Positions 11,325 to 22,624 of a stretch of DNA of 64,000 bases are shown piece after piece. The notes beneath the pieces were generated by a model, which saw only the letters and a program-made list of their open reading frames with translations, did not search any database and was not told the origin of the DNA. Position 1 is the stretch's first letter; each line of letters opens with the position of its first letter. A program made the translations under genes and the position numbers. The DNA is from Chlorops oryzae. Taxonomy: Eukaryota; Arthropoda; Insecta; Diptera; Chloropidae. The stretch covers positions 8,200,697 to 8,264,696 of the forward strand of contig CM035807.1 in NCBI GenBank assembly GCA_020466095.1, given 5' to 3'.

Positions 11325-13702
11325 TCGACACAGAGTGTCTTCGTTTAAATTGAGTTTTCACACAACGAAAGATGACCTTTAGTATGTCTCAAAGCATGTA
11401 CTACAGTCGAAGGATCGCTCTATGATTTCCTTATTGCTCATAAGTGGGAATCTTCATTGTAAATCACCATTAGTCCTCTCTGATTTAAGGTTATAGAAAT
11501 ACCTACTCTCCTTAAGAGGGACATAACATTTATTTTTATTGTCTCACTATCCACTTGGAATCTCGCTTAATGTAGAACAACTCTCTATTTTGTGTGTTCC
11601 TTATGAAAATTTTGAATTTTAACACTTTTGAAGAGGTGTATGATTTCTTCATCAATCAATAGACTGCTGGGTTTAATCAAGAAAGAAAAAATACCAGACA
11701 GTCAAATTTCTATCGATCTCCCTAAAATATCTCATACTAATTATTCTGATATCTTTTGATATATCAAAAATTTTTTTCCCAAAATTATGCTCAAAACTTA
11801 AAAGAGTTGCCCAATCAAGCCGATTTAATAATCCACACCCTTCCGATCCCTTTCAATCAAAGCAAAATAACAAAATGCTCAACTACTTATCTGGGAGATC
11901 TTAACTGCATTAACTCCCTTACACGATGTGCATTGAAATCATCTGTAAAACCAATATATCCGTCTATCCCTTGTATCCTTTTTATAGAGATTTCTCGTTT
12001 GTTGCTTTTTTTTTCTCTCAGTCACTTTTAGTGCCACAGATTTAGGTAAGCAATTAAACTTACTTTCGCCTCTGAATAGATCCCAGCATCGAAACACAAT
12101 ACAACACAATGCACAGTACAGCACAGTACAGCACAATACAGAATGCAGAACAGTGGAGTAGTAGTTTGGTGTAGTTTCGGCACACAGTGCCTTACAGTGA
12201 GTGGGAAAAGTTTTTATCCAAAACACGCTAATGCAAGGGCTATCAATTTCCGGACGCGCGTATTTCAACCACAATTCAACACGCGGGCATCAGCTGCTGT
12301 TGCTGTTAATCCTGCCAGTGTCCTCTCGCCTGCTGCAAGCTACTCAGCAACAAATTATCGCTGCAACAACACCAGCCGCAGCAACAATAGTGCATTTGGG
12401 ATTTGTGGCAAAGTTGGACGTGGAAAGACCTGTATTCCATTCCATTCTATTTTACTCGATTTTCTATTATGCTTTCTGGTTTTTTTTTTTTTTTTGTACC
12501 TTTTTACTTTGTTGGAAAATGAAATCGTATTGCAAAACTTCATTGTGTTTGAAGTTTGAAGGAACGCAGCTCAAAGTGAAGGGCAAAAAACACAAAAAAT
12601 AGGAAGAAAAAAAAAAAAAAACAGTGAAATTAGCTATCAAGCAGCAGTAAAAAAGCGAAAACTTTTGTAGAATTTCTTAATGCAAAAGTTTGTTTTACAA
12701 TTGGGTATAAAGTTGCTGTTTTCATGTTCGTGATTATTCAAGTGCTGTAACGAGCGGAATCGCTTTAAAAAGCTTAAGATTTATTTTCTTTTATTTTCAA
12801 TTTTTCATTCTTTTCAGTTTGTTCGACGAAGGATTCATTGTCTTCCGTGTTGAATTCTTCCAAATAAATTATACAACTTATCAGCTTACTTGAAGAAATT
12901 AGAAATTACCAGAATTTTCCCTGCATATTGAGCAATCAAAAATGCATTCAGAAAGCTTATGAAGCGAATTATCATTGCCTCAAAATACTGAAAATGAATT
13001 CAAATGTAATTTTTGCTGTCCAAACGTCAAACCATCAGTTTTAAAGATGTCTGCTAAAATTCTCAGAAGCTTTAAAATTTGTTTTGAACTTAAGATGTTT
13101 CAAATTTGAAACTCTTCAGGCATTCCAAAGGCGCTGATAATTCACAGTCAAAATATGGCCGTATTCTTGGTGGATGCCTCCTGCGGTCTAATCTCGTATA
13201 TTTTTTAAATATAGAAAACTTTCATGATAAATGGGAGATAAACAATTGTTTTTGTTAGAAGATAATACTCAAAGATGTGTTTTAAATACCCCGAAAGCGT
13301 TTAAAAAAAAACGAGAATGCACTAAAAAAAAACTTATTTAAATTTCTTTCCTTTTTTGTGAAGAAATTTTAGTATTTGTCAAATAAAAAAAATTTTTTTT
13401 TTTAGATTCATAGTTTTTATTAACTATCAGAAGCCATTTGTTTAACCTTTCTATATAAATTAGTTGCCGAAAAAGGGATTACTGAAAATTTCAATTTTTC
13501 TAGTATATTTCATAAGCCACTGCGCAAGAGGAATCTCCAGCTAGGTTTCTAGAGTGTTCTTGGGTAGCATTTACCTATAGTTCTTAGAGCGCCGATTGCC
13601 TTCTTGAGTCGGCAAGATCCTTTGCATTCGTAGAGCAATGCTACTGAAGGCGCATTAAAAGATATTCATATAGAAAAATGTTCTAAGAAAATGATCAGAA
13701 TA
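11325..13702. other. Non-coding, 2.4 kb
   Basis: Holds an imperfect short tandem patch of ACAGTACAGCAC units (about 12113-12140), CAGCAACAA-rich sequence at 12290-12390 and a T-run at 12480-12495. Open frames at 12143-12602 overlap on three frames and show no domain. No gene is supported. Confidence 0.4.
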
Positions 13703-13947
13703 GCAAAAAATATTTCAATTCAGTACCTAAAAGTATGCATACAAATATGACCAATATTTTACATACCAAAAATCGATTGGTTGTGGTGTTCATGGTTCTT
13801 ACTTCTCATCGCCAGAAAGGGTTTTGGACCCTTGCGGATCTTCTTAATGCCGCAATCAAAATTGGTTGATAAAGCATCATAGTTAAATGATTTTTTTTTT
13901 AAATTCAAAAGCATATTTTTAGGTGCCGTATTCAATTATTTTCTATC
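13703..13947. mobile_element. MITE family B, copy 2
   Basis: The left arm reads ATATTTCAATTCAGTACC then TAAAAGTATGCATACAAAT. The right arm reverse-complements to AATTGAATACGGCACC then TAAAAATATGCTTTTGAAT. The central part is diverged and has no coding frame. See copies at 3586 and 28585. Confidence 0.6.
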
Positions 13948-15815
13948 GCAACATAAGTGCGCATATATTGAATTGAAAACAAGGGATTTTATAAAAGAAT
14001 ACGAATTCTTAACTTCGCCAGAATCATATAATAGCACTACTGGTACTACTGCTAGTTCTGAAGTCCGGCGCATAGGGCATCATATGGAGGACATACTTAT
14101 ATTGTTCCTATAATATTATAATGTAAATCTCAGTAAAAAAAAAACCCACAAACAACCACCAAAAAATATATAAATAAGAATAAAAAAACATTAAATTGAA
14201 TATATCCCTATTGAGGTTGAAACAAAAGATTCAAGCTCCATCGAAAAATTTAATATGAATTTCATTCAACTTTTCCATCGGACGTTCGCTTCCCTGTCTG
14301 CCTATCTGTCTGCGTTTTTGCAATTTATTTTGATTAATTATACCAATCCATGGCGGCTGAACTAAAGCCGGGAAATCGGAGCGCACTTCCTGCTGCAATC
14401 AGTAAATCTGCAATCAGTACCGATTGCGGCTCCTGCCGCCGTTACCGCTGCTCGAGCAACAATAGTTCATGGCATTTATGACGGCCGCGATGACAAGATT
14501 ACGCAGATATACGAGTCCTTGCGTGATATTTCGTTATATGTGCGAGCAAGCAGAGCACAGAAATGCGTTAAATAATGTGTACTTTGATCATAGTTTAATA
14601 AAACACACACACACACACACTCATATATATACTCGTGCACATGCAAATCCACATAAATATATATTTATGTATATGGAGCCATTTTGATCTCTATACTTTT
14701 TGTGGCCCCGCTGGAAACGATGTCATTCTGTTAGCGATAATAAAGCTATCTGATGATATGTCAGTCATCCGGACGCATCGTTGGCGGCCATTGAAATACT
14801 TATATTTATGTACGTGTTGTGTGTGTGTGTGGGTATCTGCGTCTTTGTGTCTGTGTTCGTGTGCAGTAATGGGTTTTGTGGCTTGTCAGATGCCGCTGCA
14901 GATGCGGTCAAACAATGCACGCCCAGATTACTAGCGGTTCATATGAATACACACAAACACACACACAGGCAAATGCGCGCGAACAAACACAAAGACATAA
15001 CACAGATGGACGCGCGTCTTTTGACTTATAAATTTAAAAAGCCGAATAGGGTAAGCCGGAAAACAGTGCTTCCGTTGGGATTATAAGTTGATTCAATTTC
15101 GACTTTTTTTCCTCAATATATTCCCTTTCTCACTCTTTTTGCTCCTTTTCTTTCCTATTTTTTTTGTTTTTTTTTTTTGCTACTTCAAATCCTCTCCATT
15201 TTTGTAAGATTTATATATAATTTAAAAAGAATTTATTTTCATTTATTCTTTGAAGCTTTTTAGGGTTTTCAATTTTTGCATTCCTTTCTCGCTGTTTGAA
15301 AATTCCTTTTCTTCTTTCGCTTCATTATTTCGCTGCTCTACTTACTATGCATTCACACACATTCATTTCAATTGGCAGTGGGTAGATTGGGGGGGGGCTC
15401 GGCTCTTTTGGGCACGTGTAAAGCTATCTGTGCTTTTGGTAAAAATCTCATAAATTCTTAGCCCGAAACACAAAGGACAATTTACACACGAAGGACGACG
15501 AGACATCTGAGCCGAAGCGAACCAAAGCTCTGACAGGAAAAAAAGAAAATATAAAAAAATACAAAATATATACTATAAAGTAAAAATAAAATTGAGAGTG
15601 TGAGTAAGCACGGAGCTCTCACACACAGATTACACTGGATTCGTTCGTATTTCAAGTCTATCTTTTCAGTGGCTTTTGCTGCTGTTTGCATTTTTGGCAT
15701 ATGTAATTTACATTTTTCTGTTTTGTATCCCAATGCAGTGCAAGAAATCACCAAGTCTAAAAGGATATAAGTATATGAGTGCATTACGGCTTTTACCGCA
15801 ACTTTAACACATGTT

Positions 15816-15818
<3 letters not shown>
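13948..15818. other. Non-coding with CA/TG microsatellites
   Basis: Short CA or TG runs occur near 14602-14621, 14817-14830 and 14950-14967. A GC-rich island lies at about 14345-14540. It contains a 43-codon ATG frame at 14350-14481 (starting MAAELKPGNRSALPAAI) that I do not recognise and do not call. Confidence 0.4.

Positions 15819-15859
<41 letters not shown>
15819..15859. repeat. AC microsatellite, 41 bp
   Basis: About 20 uninterrupted AC units; a candidate length-polymorphic marker. Confidence 0.97.
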
Positions 15860-15861
<2 letters not shown>

Positions 15862-16436
15862 TACGAACTCACGCCCAACGAAATCTTTTCATATTATTTC
15901 TTATAGTATGTTGTTTATTTCATGCAATGCACTCAAATGCACAGTGGGCCGGTATTATGATAACAGTGGGGAAAAAATGTTATCAGAATTTTATGGCCTC
16001 TTTGGCTCATTAACAAACACACAACATTTCCAGATTTCAGAATATTTTTACTAGTCGAATAGTTAATCCAAAACACCACAATTAAGTGTAAATTTATTCT
16101 TGAAGGTTGGAAGGTGACAAATTTAATGTTGAACTCCAGTAAAAAGCTTCTTTGAAAGTAATTAATGGCCCGTAATAGCAATATTAAGTTGGTTGCACTA
16201 TTAAATACACAGATTAAGCCAAATTCAATTGACTTAGTATATTAAGGTTGACCATTGTCTATGACAGAGATCACGCTTATGATTATTACAGTTATAAGGT
16301 GGCTGTCCACAATAATCATATAGAGGGATGAGGAATCTGGGCTAGAGTGGGTTAAGATTAAAAATGAACGGAGGAGTTCTTGTGCTTTATTGTACATATT
16401 TAAACATACTTTAAAGGCAACTAGTGTTACTTCCAA
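15860..16436. other. Non-coding
   Basis: No element ends, RNA gene or coding frame is recognised. Confidence 0.4.
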
Positions 16437-16910
16437 AAATTTTGAAAAGTGGGCGTGGCAGATGGTGGTTTTTCAAATATTTGTCTCCTACACCTGAAAT
16501 TAAAAATAGGAATTCAACAAAAATTGGCATATATACTTCCTCTTTACTGATATAATCCTCTCCAAAAATTTTATCGGTCTATTATTAAGGATGGGTACCT
16601 CCACTACTAGGGTCTTGGACGAAAACTTAAAAACTGACCCAAAAATCGGAGATTTTTCAGATATTTCAATTAAATTTGAAAATTCGAGCTTATATTACAG
16701 CTTTCTATGAAATTTCAAAAGTGGGCGTGGCAAAAGAGCGGTTTTCATAAAGAAAAATTCATCTTATGCGGCCCTTATTGTCCTAAAAATCTCCCGAAGC
16801 CTTTGTTCTTATGGTCTAAATGCCTGTTTTAAACAATATTAACACTTATATATCTAACCCTTTATCTCTGTCGGAAATTCTATAGGCAGGATCGCCTGAC
16901 GGTAACACCT
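16437..16910 (-). repeat. Dispersed fly-type repeat, copy 2 (inverted)
   Basis: Read on the - strand it aligns with 10811-11324: GGTGTTACCGTCAGGCGATC, then TTTCTTTATGAAAACCGC, TTGCCACGCCCA, and ACCCTAGTAGTGGAGGTACC. It lacks the GACAGACGG array end and ends in an extra GGGCGTGGC box near 16450, so it looks truncated. Confidence 0.7.
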
Positions 16911-17151
16911 TTAATGTTTTGTATTCTGCTTCGATTTCTAGAGCATGCCTTAATTTTTTAAGCCTTAACAAAACCATTTACTACTTAAAATCCCCTTCCC
17001 CCCTCATTTAATATTTATCATGTAGTATAGGGTTAATACATATAACTTTTTACTGTAAAAACAAATTTTTTCTATAAAAACACTTCTTGCAAAAAAAGTA
17101 AATTGACTCACTTTTTAATGTACCATGAAGTAAAATGTTAATAAAACCATT

Positions 17152-17757
17152 AGGTTAGGTTAGGTTAGGTTAGAGTAGCTGCCCCCTTTAAGGGGACACG
17201 CTAAGGCCGCATATGGGCCCGTTGTGGTACCACATGGGAAGACATGCCTCCCTAATTACCCATATGGTGAAGCCACGTGGACTCATTAATGAAGCGAGCT
17301 ATGTTTTTTATTCGAACAGATGACAGCTCAGTGAGAGAGGAGAAGAAGAAAGAACCGAGCTGCCTGGATCTTCTCCTGGCCAAGCCCGGGCAGTGGCACA
17401 TGAGGTGACTCACCGTTTCTTCTTCCTCCTCCGATCTGCAGCTTCTACAGAAGTCATTGTAAGGAACGCCAAGGCGTTCTGCGTGTCTGCCTATTAGGCA
17501 GTGTCCTGTGATTATGAAGACCATACGCCTTATGTCGGCGCGGCCCAGCGCCAGGAGTTAACTGGTCCTTTTGTAGTCCAGGTCTACCCACATCAACCTT
17601 GAAGTTCGGCAATAATCTTCCTCTGCCCAAGCCTTGCGCGCTTGCCCGTAGAAATCAGATTTAATCTTTTATTTAACTGAGGCAGAAGGAACACCCGCTC
17701 CGTTAAAATGTTATCAAGTTCTGTACCGGCCCTCGCAAGGTCGTCCGCTGTACAGTT
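17152..17757 (-). mobile_element. 5'-truncated non-LTR retrotransposon with RNase H
   Basis: A 606 bp insertion is bounded by the 8 bp direct duplication AAACCATT (17144-17151 and 17758-17765). On the - strand it begins inside an RNase H domain, runs through the Cys-rich C-terminus of the polyprotein, a short 3' UTR, and ends in a (CTAACC)n tail. 5' truncation, a simple-repeat tail and a target duplication are the hallmarks of target-primed reverse transcription. The RNase H plus Cys-rich end fits the LOA/Jockey/I/R1-type lineages; the exact clade is not determined. Confidence 0.8.
17252..17757 (-). pseudogene. Fragment of LINE ORF2 C-terminus
   Basis: The reading starts with NCTADDLARAGTEL, matching the GNCxADxLARxGT end of LINE RNase H domains. 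A frameshift follows; then LLALGRADIRRMVFIITGHC and LGVPYNDFCRSC, and HLMCHCPGLARRR give the typical C-terminal ITGH...CxxC...HxxxxCP Cys/His segment. It ends with a stop at 17252. One in-frame TAA precedes LLALGRAD. With a 5' truncation, a frameshift and a stop it cannot encode a functional protein. Endonuclease and reverse transcriptase parts are absent. Confidence 0.75.
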
Positions 17758-19822
17758 AAACCATTTACTCCAAAACAATTTTTTCACTTAAGATTAAAAT
17801 TGTCATGGAGTAAAGGGTTAATTCATCAAAAATATAATTGAAGGCTCTAAACAGGATCAAAATCTACCCAACTAAATGTTCAAACACTTCCGGTCAATTT
17901 TTTATAAATATGTATATATAAAATTGTAGACTCATTTTCTTTTACTCATAATTTAACCACAACTGTACCACTGTGCTTTGCTTATATGTGTACCAACTTT
18001 ATTGACGCCTTTTTGGTAACATTTTAAAGCTTGCATTATTACGTTTTCAACTCGAAATTCAGTTCATTTCAGTTCAGATCTTTTCGCATTCTCGGTTTCA
18101 GTCTCAGTCTCATTCTATTTTGAATTTTGCATTAAAAAGCCCCGAAGGTTGTCCATTGTCTTACAAAAGTTTTGTGCTAACGATTTTCTTTACCTCAAAC
18201 TACCCACAAAGAGACTGTTCATCTAAATGGAGAAGACAGCAGCGCAGCAGTATCAAGTGAAATACGATTTTTTATAGCATGCATGACTGAAACATGCAAA
18301 CGATTTTGTACATTTTCAAAAATATTTCATAAAATGACTGCGATAGCAATGAAAACGAAAACCAAAAAAAAAAAAAAAAAAACCAAAAAAATTTGAGGGA
18401 AATTGAGAAATGAACAAGAAGAGTAAGAAGAAAAAAAAAAACATATTTTTTTCGGTCGAGTTGACATTGAAAAATGTGAAAATTATGCAGATTTTGATGT
18501 TGAGAATTGTCCCTATGTGCATTATTTTATACATCCATACATATACACACACTTTGTTAATATACCAAAGCACTGTACTTTGGGCAATACAAGCTCATTT
18601 CTAGTTGAAAATGTCTATGAAAACAGCTTCCCTTATGGCCTTTGGCAAAGTCTGCTTTTCAAATTTTCATTTCGCTCTATTCTCCTGCCCCTGCCGCCCC
18701 ATCGTCTTCTGCTTTTACTCGTTTGCCGGGGGAATATTTTTGGGTCGGGTTGTGTCGGTGGGGTGTGGGTATGGAAAAAAGCTTTCTAACTTACTCGCAT
18801 GAAATTCATTAATTACGATTTTAACTCTGTTGACTGCCTTTGAATTGAAACAAAACTTGACATACATTTTAAGTGGGAAGCAGACTTTATTAAGTTTCTA
18901 CTTCAATTTTCTGCATGTTAGAAAAGCAATGTTCAACGTCTAACGTCTTGGAAAATAAAACAAAATAAAAAAAAAAGGAACGAAAAACTAAAACTAAATA
19001 AATGGAGGAAAAAATAAAACTGAATAAGACAAGTTAGAACAAGAGAAGAAGAAAGCAACTAAATAATTGCTGCACATCCTCTTAGATGTAGGCACTCGAA
19101 GTTATGTTGCTTCTCTGTTTAATATTTGATATCCCTCTGCGTCTACTTCTCGCTATTTTATTTTTGTTTCTTTTTATTAACTTTTTTTAAATTTTTTTTT
19201 TTTTTTTTTTGTGTCTTTCGGGTACGAGTGTGCTGTCTGTTGTCTGCCTTGTGTTTGCCTTCGACACTTGCTAATTTCGTGACGAGTGCAGAAAGTGTTT
19301 CACAACATCGCATGCAACATAGTAGTGTCAACTTCTTAAATTGTTTGCAACCGAAAAACAAGGCAAATACAACTTTGTCTGCAGCATCGCATCACGTTGC
19401 TTTTAATTATAAGTGCGATTGTAGGAAATGGAGAAAATTTATATGAAGAAAAAAGCAACTTTTCTTTTTCTCCCTCTTTTCTTCCATTTCAACTTTTGAA
19501 TGGTCTTTGTTTGAAATTTCCCATTTGAAATTTGCATGAATTTTAAACTTGAAAATTGGAAAATTCGAAAAGTGAAAGAAATAAATTTATTTTGTGTCAT
19601 TTTTTTTTTCGATATTCACATGGCTTTTTAGTAGATAGTTACAATATGCTCTAAGACTCCTTCGAATCCTTGAATTGCAATTGCTCTATATGAAAGCTTT
19701 CTACCGAGACTCTGCGTTGAGTAATGCGTCTTCATTTCGAATCAATATTATTTCAAGAATAAGATTTGACTTCTGGAGATTTCAAGTTCAAGAACACTTA
19801 GTAAAATTCAATCTCTCATAAT
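17758..19822. other. Non-coding, 2.1 kb
   Basis: Contains A- or T-runs (18363-18382, 19190-19210) and tandem TTTCAGT/TCTCAGT motifs near 18065-18110. Short open frames at 18316-18802 and 19126-19446 have no recognisable domain. Confidence 0.4.
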
Positions 19823-20064
19823 CAGGGCTCGGATTTTGTTGACTTTTATAAATTAAAAGCATACTTTATGGAGTAAAAATTTTGTTCAACTCACATAAAG
19901 TTAAGATTCAAATCGATTTTTAGCTTCGAAATGAATTTTTTTGAAATTAGAAAAGCGGTTTGAAGTTCAACTTCGCTAAACTTATTCGCAATATGTTGTT
20001 AAGAATAATATTTGCCCCATAGAGTATGCTTTAAATTCATAAATGCAACAAAATCCGAGCCCTG
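19823..20064. mobile_element. hAT-type MITE family A, copy 1 (242 bp)
   Basis: Ends are CAGGGCTCGGATTTTGTTG and its exact complement. The inverted repeats extend, with mismatches, about 40 bp to GCATACTTTATGG. A perfect 8 bp target duplication, CTCATAAT, flanks it (19815-19822, 20065-20072). CAGGG termini and an 8 bp duplication are diagnostic of hAT elements. There is no open frame, so it is non-autonomous. Three more copies lie at 30640, 39729 and 51142. Confidence 0.9.
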
Positions 20065-20146
20065 CTCATAATGCTTTTCCCAGACAGATCAGTTCTAGCT
20101 ATTGAAGTATCACTGCATACATGAATTAAGGATGCTTTTCTATATA

Positions 20147-20396
20147 TGAGTCGCTCAGTGGATAAAGGGATTGAGTCCAAAAATTTTAAATGGAGAAAAA
20201 CGACAGAACAGTTGACGTTGACTTTAAAAAGTAGTTGTTACAACAAAACTCAAAATTAAAATTGCAAAATTAATTATTAGGGCTTCTTTAATAATTTTTA
20301 AAAAAGTCATAAAAGTCAAAAAAGAAAGTGTATCTATGCTAAATCTCAAAAACCTGACAAAAATGGACTCATTCCCTTTATCCACTGAACGGCTCA
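20147..20396. mobile_element. TA-flanked MITE, left of an abutting pair (250 bp)
   Basis: Left end TGAGTCGCTCAGTGGATAAA, with the right end complementary (TTTATCCACTGAACGGCTCA) with few mismatches over about 33 bp. Flanked by TA on each side, as for Tc1/mariner/pogo-type insertions. No coding frame. Confidence 0.7.
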
Positions 20397-20398
20397 TA

Positions 20399-20647
20399 TC
20401 GCACACCCTCTTCTAAGGTGACACAACTCAAAATTTCTCATTTTTGAGAAAACGCAAAAAACAAAATGATTCGCAGTGTCAATCAAAGCAACAAGAAAGG
20501 CATTGACGGGATATTTCGGCTTTTTATAATAACCAAAACGGAATAGAATTTTTCCTGCAGCTAGAGAGGTGAACCATGACCAAGTTCCATATGTTAACTC
20601 GAAATTGACGATTTTTGAGTTGTGTCACCTTAGAAGAGGGTGTGCGA
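20399..20647. mobile_element. TA-flanked MITE, right of an abutting pair (249 bp)
   Basis: Terminal inverted repeats of about 35 bp: the left end TCGCACACCCTCTTCTAAGG continues through TGACACAACTCAAAA and is matched by its complement at the right end. Flanked by TA. The TA at 20397-20398 is shared with the preceding MITE, so one element appears to have inserted at the edge of the other. Confidence 0.75.
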
Positions 20648-22189
20648 TATGTATCTAAATTGACATTCGCATGGAAATAATATCGTCTAGAACAAGAAAT
20701 GCTAGGAAATAACACCATAGCGGAAACTCTAAATAAAGATCTCATATGTCGCGTATCCTTTTCTTCTGAAGGGAACCCATAGACAGATTGTATAAAGATA
20801 TTGTTATTATTATTATATTTTTTTTTTTCATTAAAAAAATGTTTTTTTACTTGTGTTTTTATGAAAAGGTTTCTTCATATCATACACAGCGCCATTAATA
20901 ATTATTATAATGGGTTACGCTCTTCGGTTTATCAAAAATAATTTCGAAAAGATTTCAACAATGATTTTAGAATTCATTAATGGCTTCTATTTCGAAAAGT
21001 ATACCTTTATTCTAGCCTTTATTATTACTAAATTACCTGGAATAATCACAGTTCATTGCCTCTTTAATAGACACAAAAAGCTAATTGGACTGACCGGTAA
21101 TAAAATGTGTAGATTTTGCTTGGAAAACACATCTCTACATAGAGTCAGGAAAACGATCTTAAGTAAAGATATTTGAATATAGAATGGGTGGAGAGCAAAA
21201 AAAAGAAGACAGGAACAGGAGTGGCAGAAATCCTCCAAAAAACCATATGGTGCTGCACAATAGTCCAAATGTGAAAAAAATGATCGTTTAACACACTAAA
21301 GTAGATCAAATCCCACTATGATTTACCCAACATTGGTGAAATTCTAGCGTCATGCAACTGCCACGGCTCGAAAAAAACTATAAGTTTTAAGACCTTTCCC
21401 TAAACCTGCTACAACATTTTTCTATTCGCCGATCTCACTGTTTTTCTTCGAAACAACCAACTCCCAACATCATTAGAACAAAATTCCTTTCAAAAATATT
21501 TTTTTTTCGAAGTCAGACAGACGCCATACGTGATGGAAAGGGTTAATCGGCTTGTTTTGAATTTCTTTCGAAAATGATTAATTAAAATTTTTCCTCCATT
21601 GTATTTTAATGACAATAAATAATTGATGCCATAAAAACCGGAAATTAAAAAAGCATTGTGTATAAAATAAAAATATTTAAAAATTTAAGAAGAAAAAAAA
21701 AAAAAAAGTAATGGAAAAAAGCCCACATTGTTCCTGGCATTGTGCTTGAATTGGAGATTGTAAAAAGGTTTCCGGCATTCATGCGTCGTTATTTTTTTTT
21801 TTTTTGTCTGTTCAGAAAAATACCAAATGCTGCGGTAAGACCAGAACTGGTCAACGCATTTGCATATATGCGTGAAAATCAATTAAAAATTAAGGTAAAA
21901 TTAATTGAAATAACAAGTAATTAAAAGCACGAAATTGTTTTTTAATAACGACAATAAATAAAGAGCAATATATGAATATAAAATAAAAACACAATTTGAT
22001 GTGAGATGCGGTGGGAATCCTTGCTTAAATTGCCCAAGGAATGAAATAACGTTTAAAGGATTTACTATAATACTGGAGATTGGAAAGAAGATCTGCTGGT
22101 ATAAAGCTGCTTAAAGGGAGGATTTCTCTGCTGAAATCTTACTGATGAAAGGAGATCTTTTAGTTCGGTCCGTCGTTTTTTGTTAAGGT
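20648..22189. other. Non-coding, 1.5 kb
   Basis: Nothing beyond A/T runs (20817-20829, 21691-21706, 21793-21805) is recognised. Confidence 0.4.
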
Positions 22190-22624
22190 ATCATTGTATA
22201 GTTAATGAAGGTACAAATCGTATTGAGTCAAAAATACAGACCTTCAAAAAACAACTGCTTACGAAAAACATTTAGCATAAGATGGCTAGAAAGCCATAGA
22301 AATGAAGACCTGTGGAGACTTAAGGGTTAAGCAACAAGAAACTGTTTCGATTTAAATGGGAAGAGATGCAAATGGCGATGGATTGGACACACACTTCGTA
22401 AACCCGCGAGGAGCTATATTGCAAGAAAAGCACTCAGGTGGAACCCCGCAAGGCTCTAGAAGGCCTGGTGCACCAGCATAATCTTGGCGCCGAACAATAG
22501 ACAGAGAACTTATATCAATTTAAATTATAACTGGAATGATATATGCCGCGAAGCACCCAATGGAGTAAGGTTTAAATCAATGGTAGAGACCCTATGCTCC
22601 ACAAATCGGAGAGGACAACAGTAA
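22190..22624 (+). pseudogene. Fossil of RTE-type reverse transcriptase C-terminus
   Basis: Frame-by-frame reading gives EGTNRIESKIQTF, then after a one-base shift LRKTFSIRWLESHRNEDLWR, then KWRWIGHTLRKPARSYIARK with ALRWNPAR, then WRRTIDRELISI, and finally NWNDICREAPNGVRFKSMVE with TLCSTNRRGQQ and a stop at 22622-22624. This order (WRW-GHxLR, KALxWNP, WRRTxxxEL, W, LC) is that of the C-terminus of RTE-clade non-LTR retrotransposons. Several stops and frameshifts show it is dead. Upstream polymerase motifs are not recognisable. Confidence 0.65.

Noticed and set aside
17152..17174. TTAGG-like array suggesting telomeric sequence
   Set aside because: The unit is 6 bp (TTAGGT) and forms the 3' tail of a LINE bounded by a target duplication, so it is not the insect TTAGG telomere.
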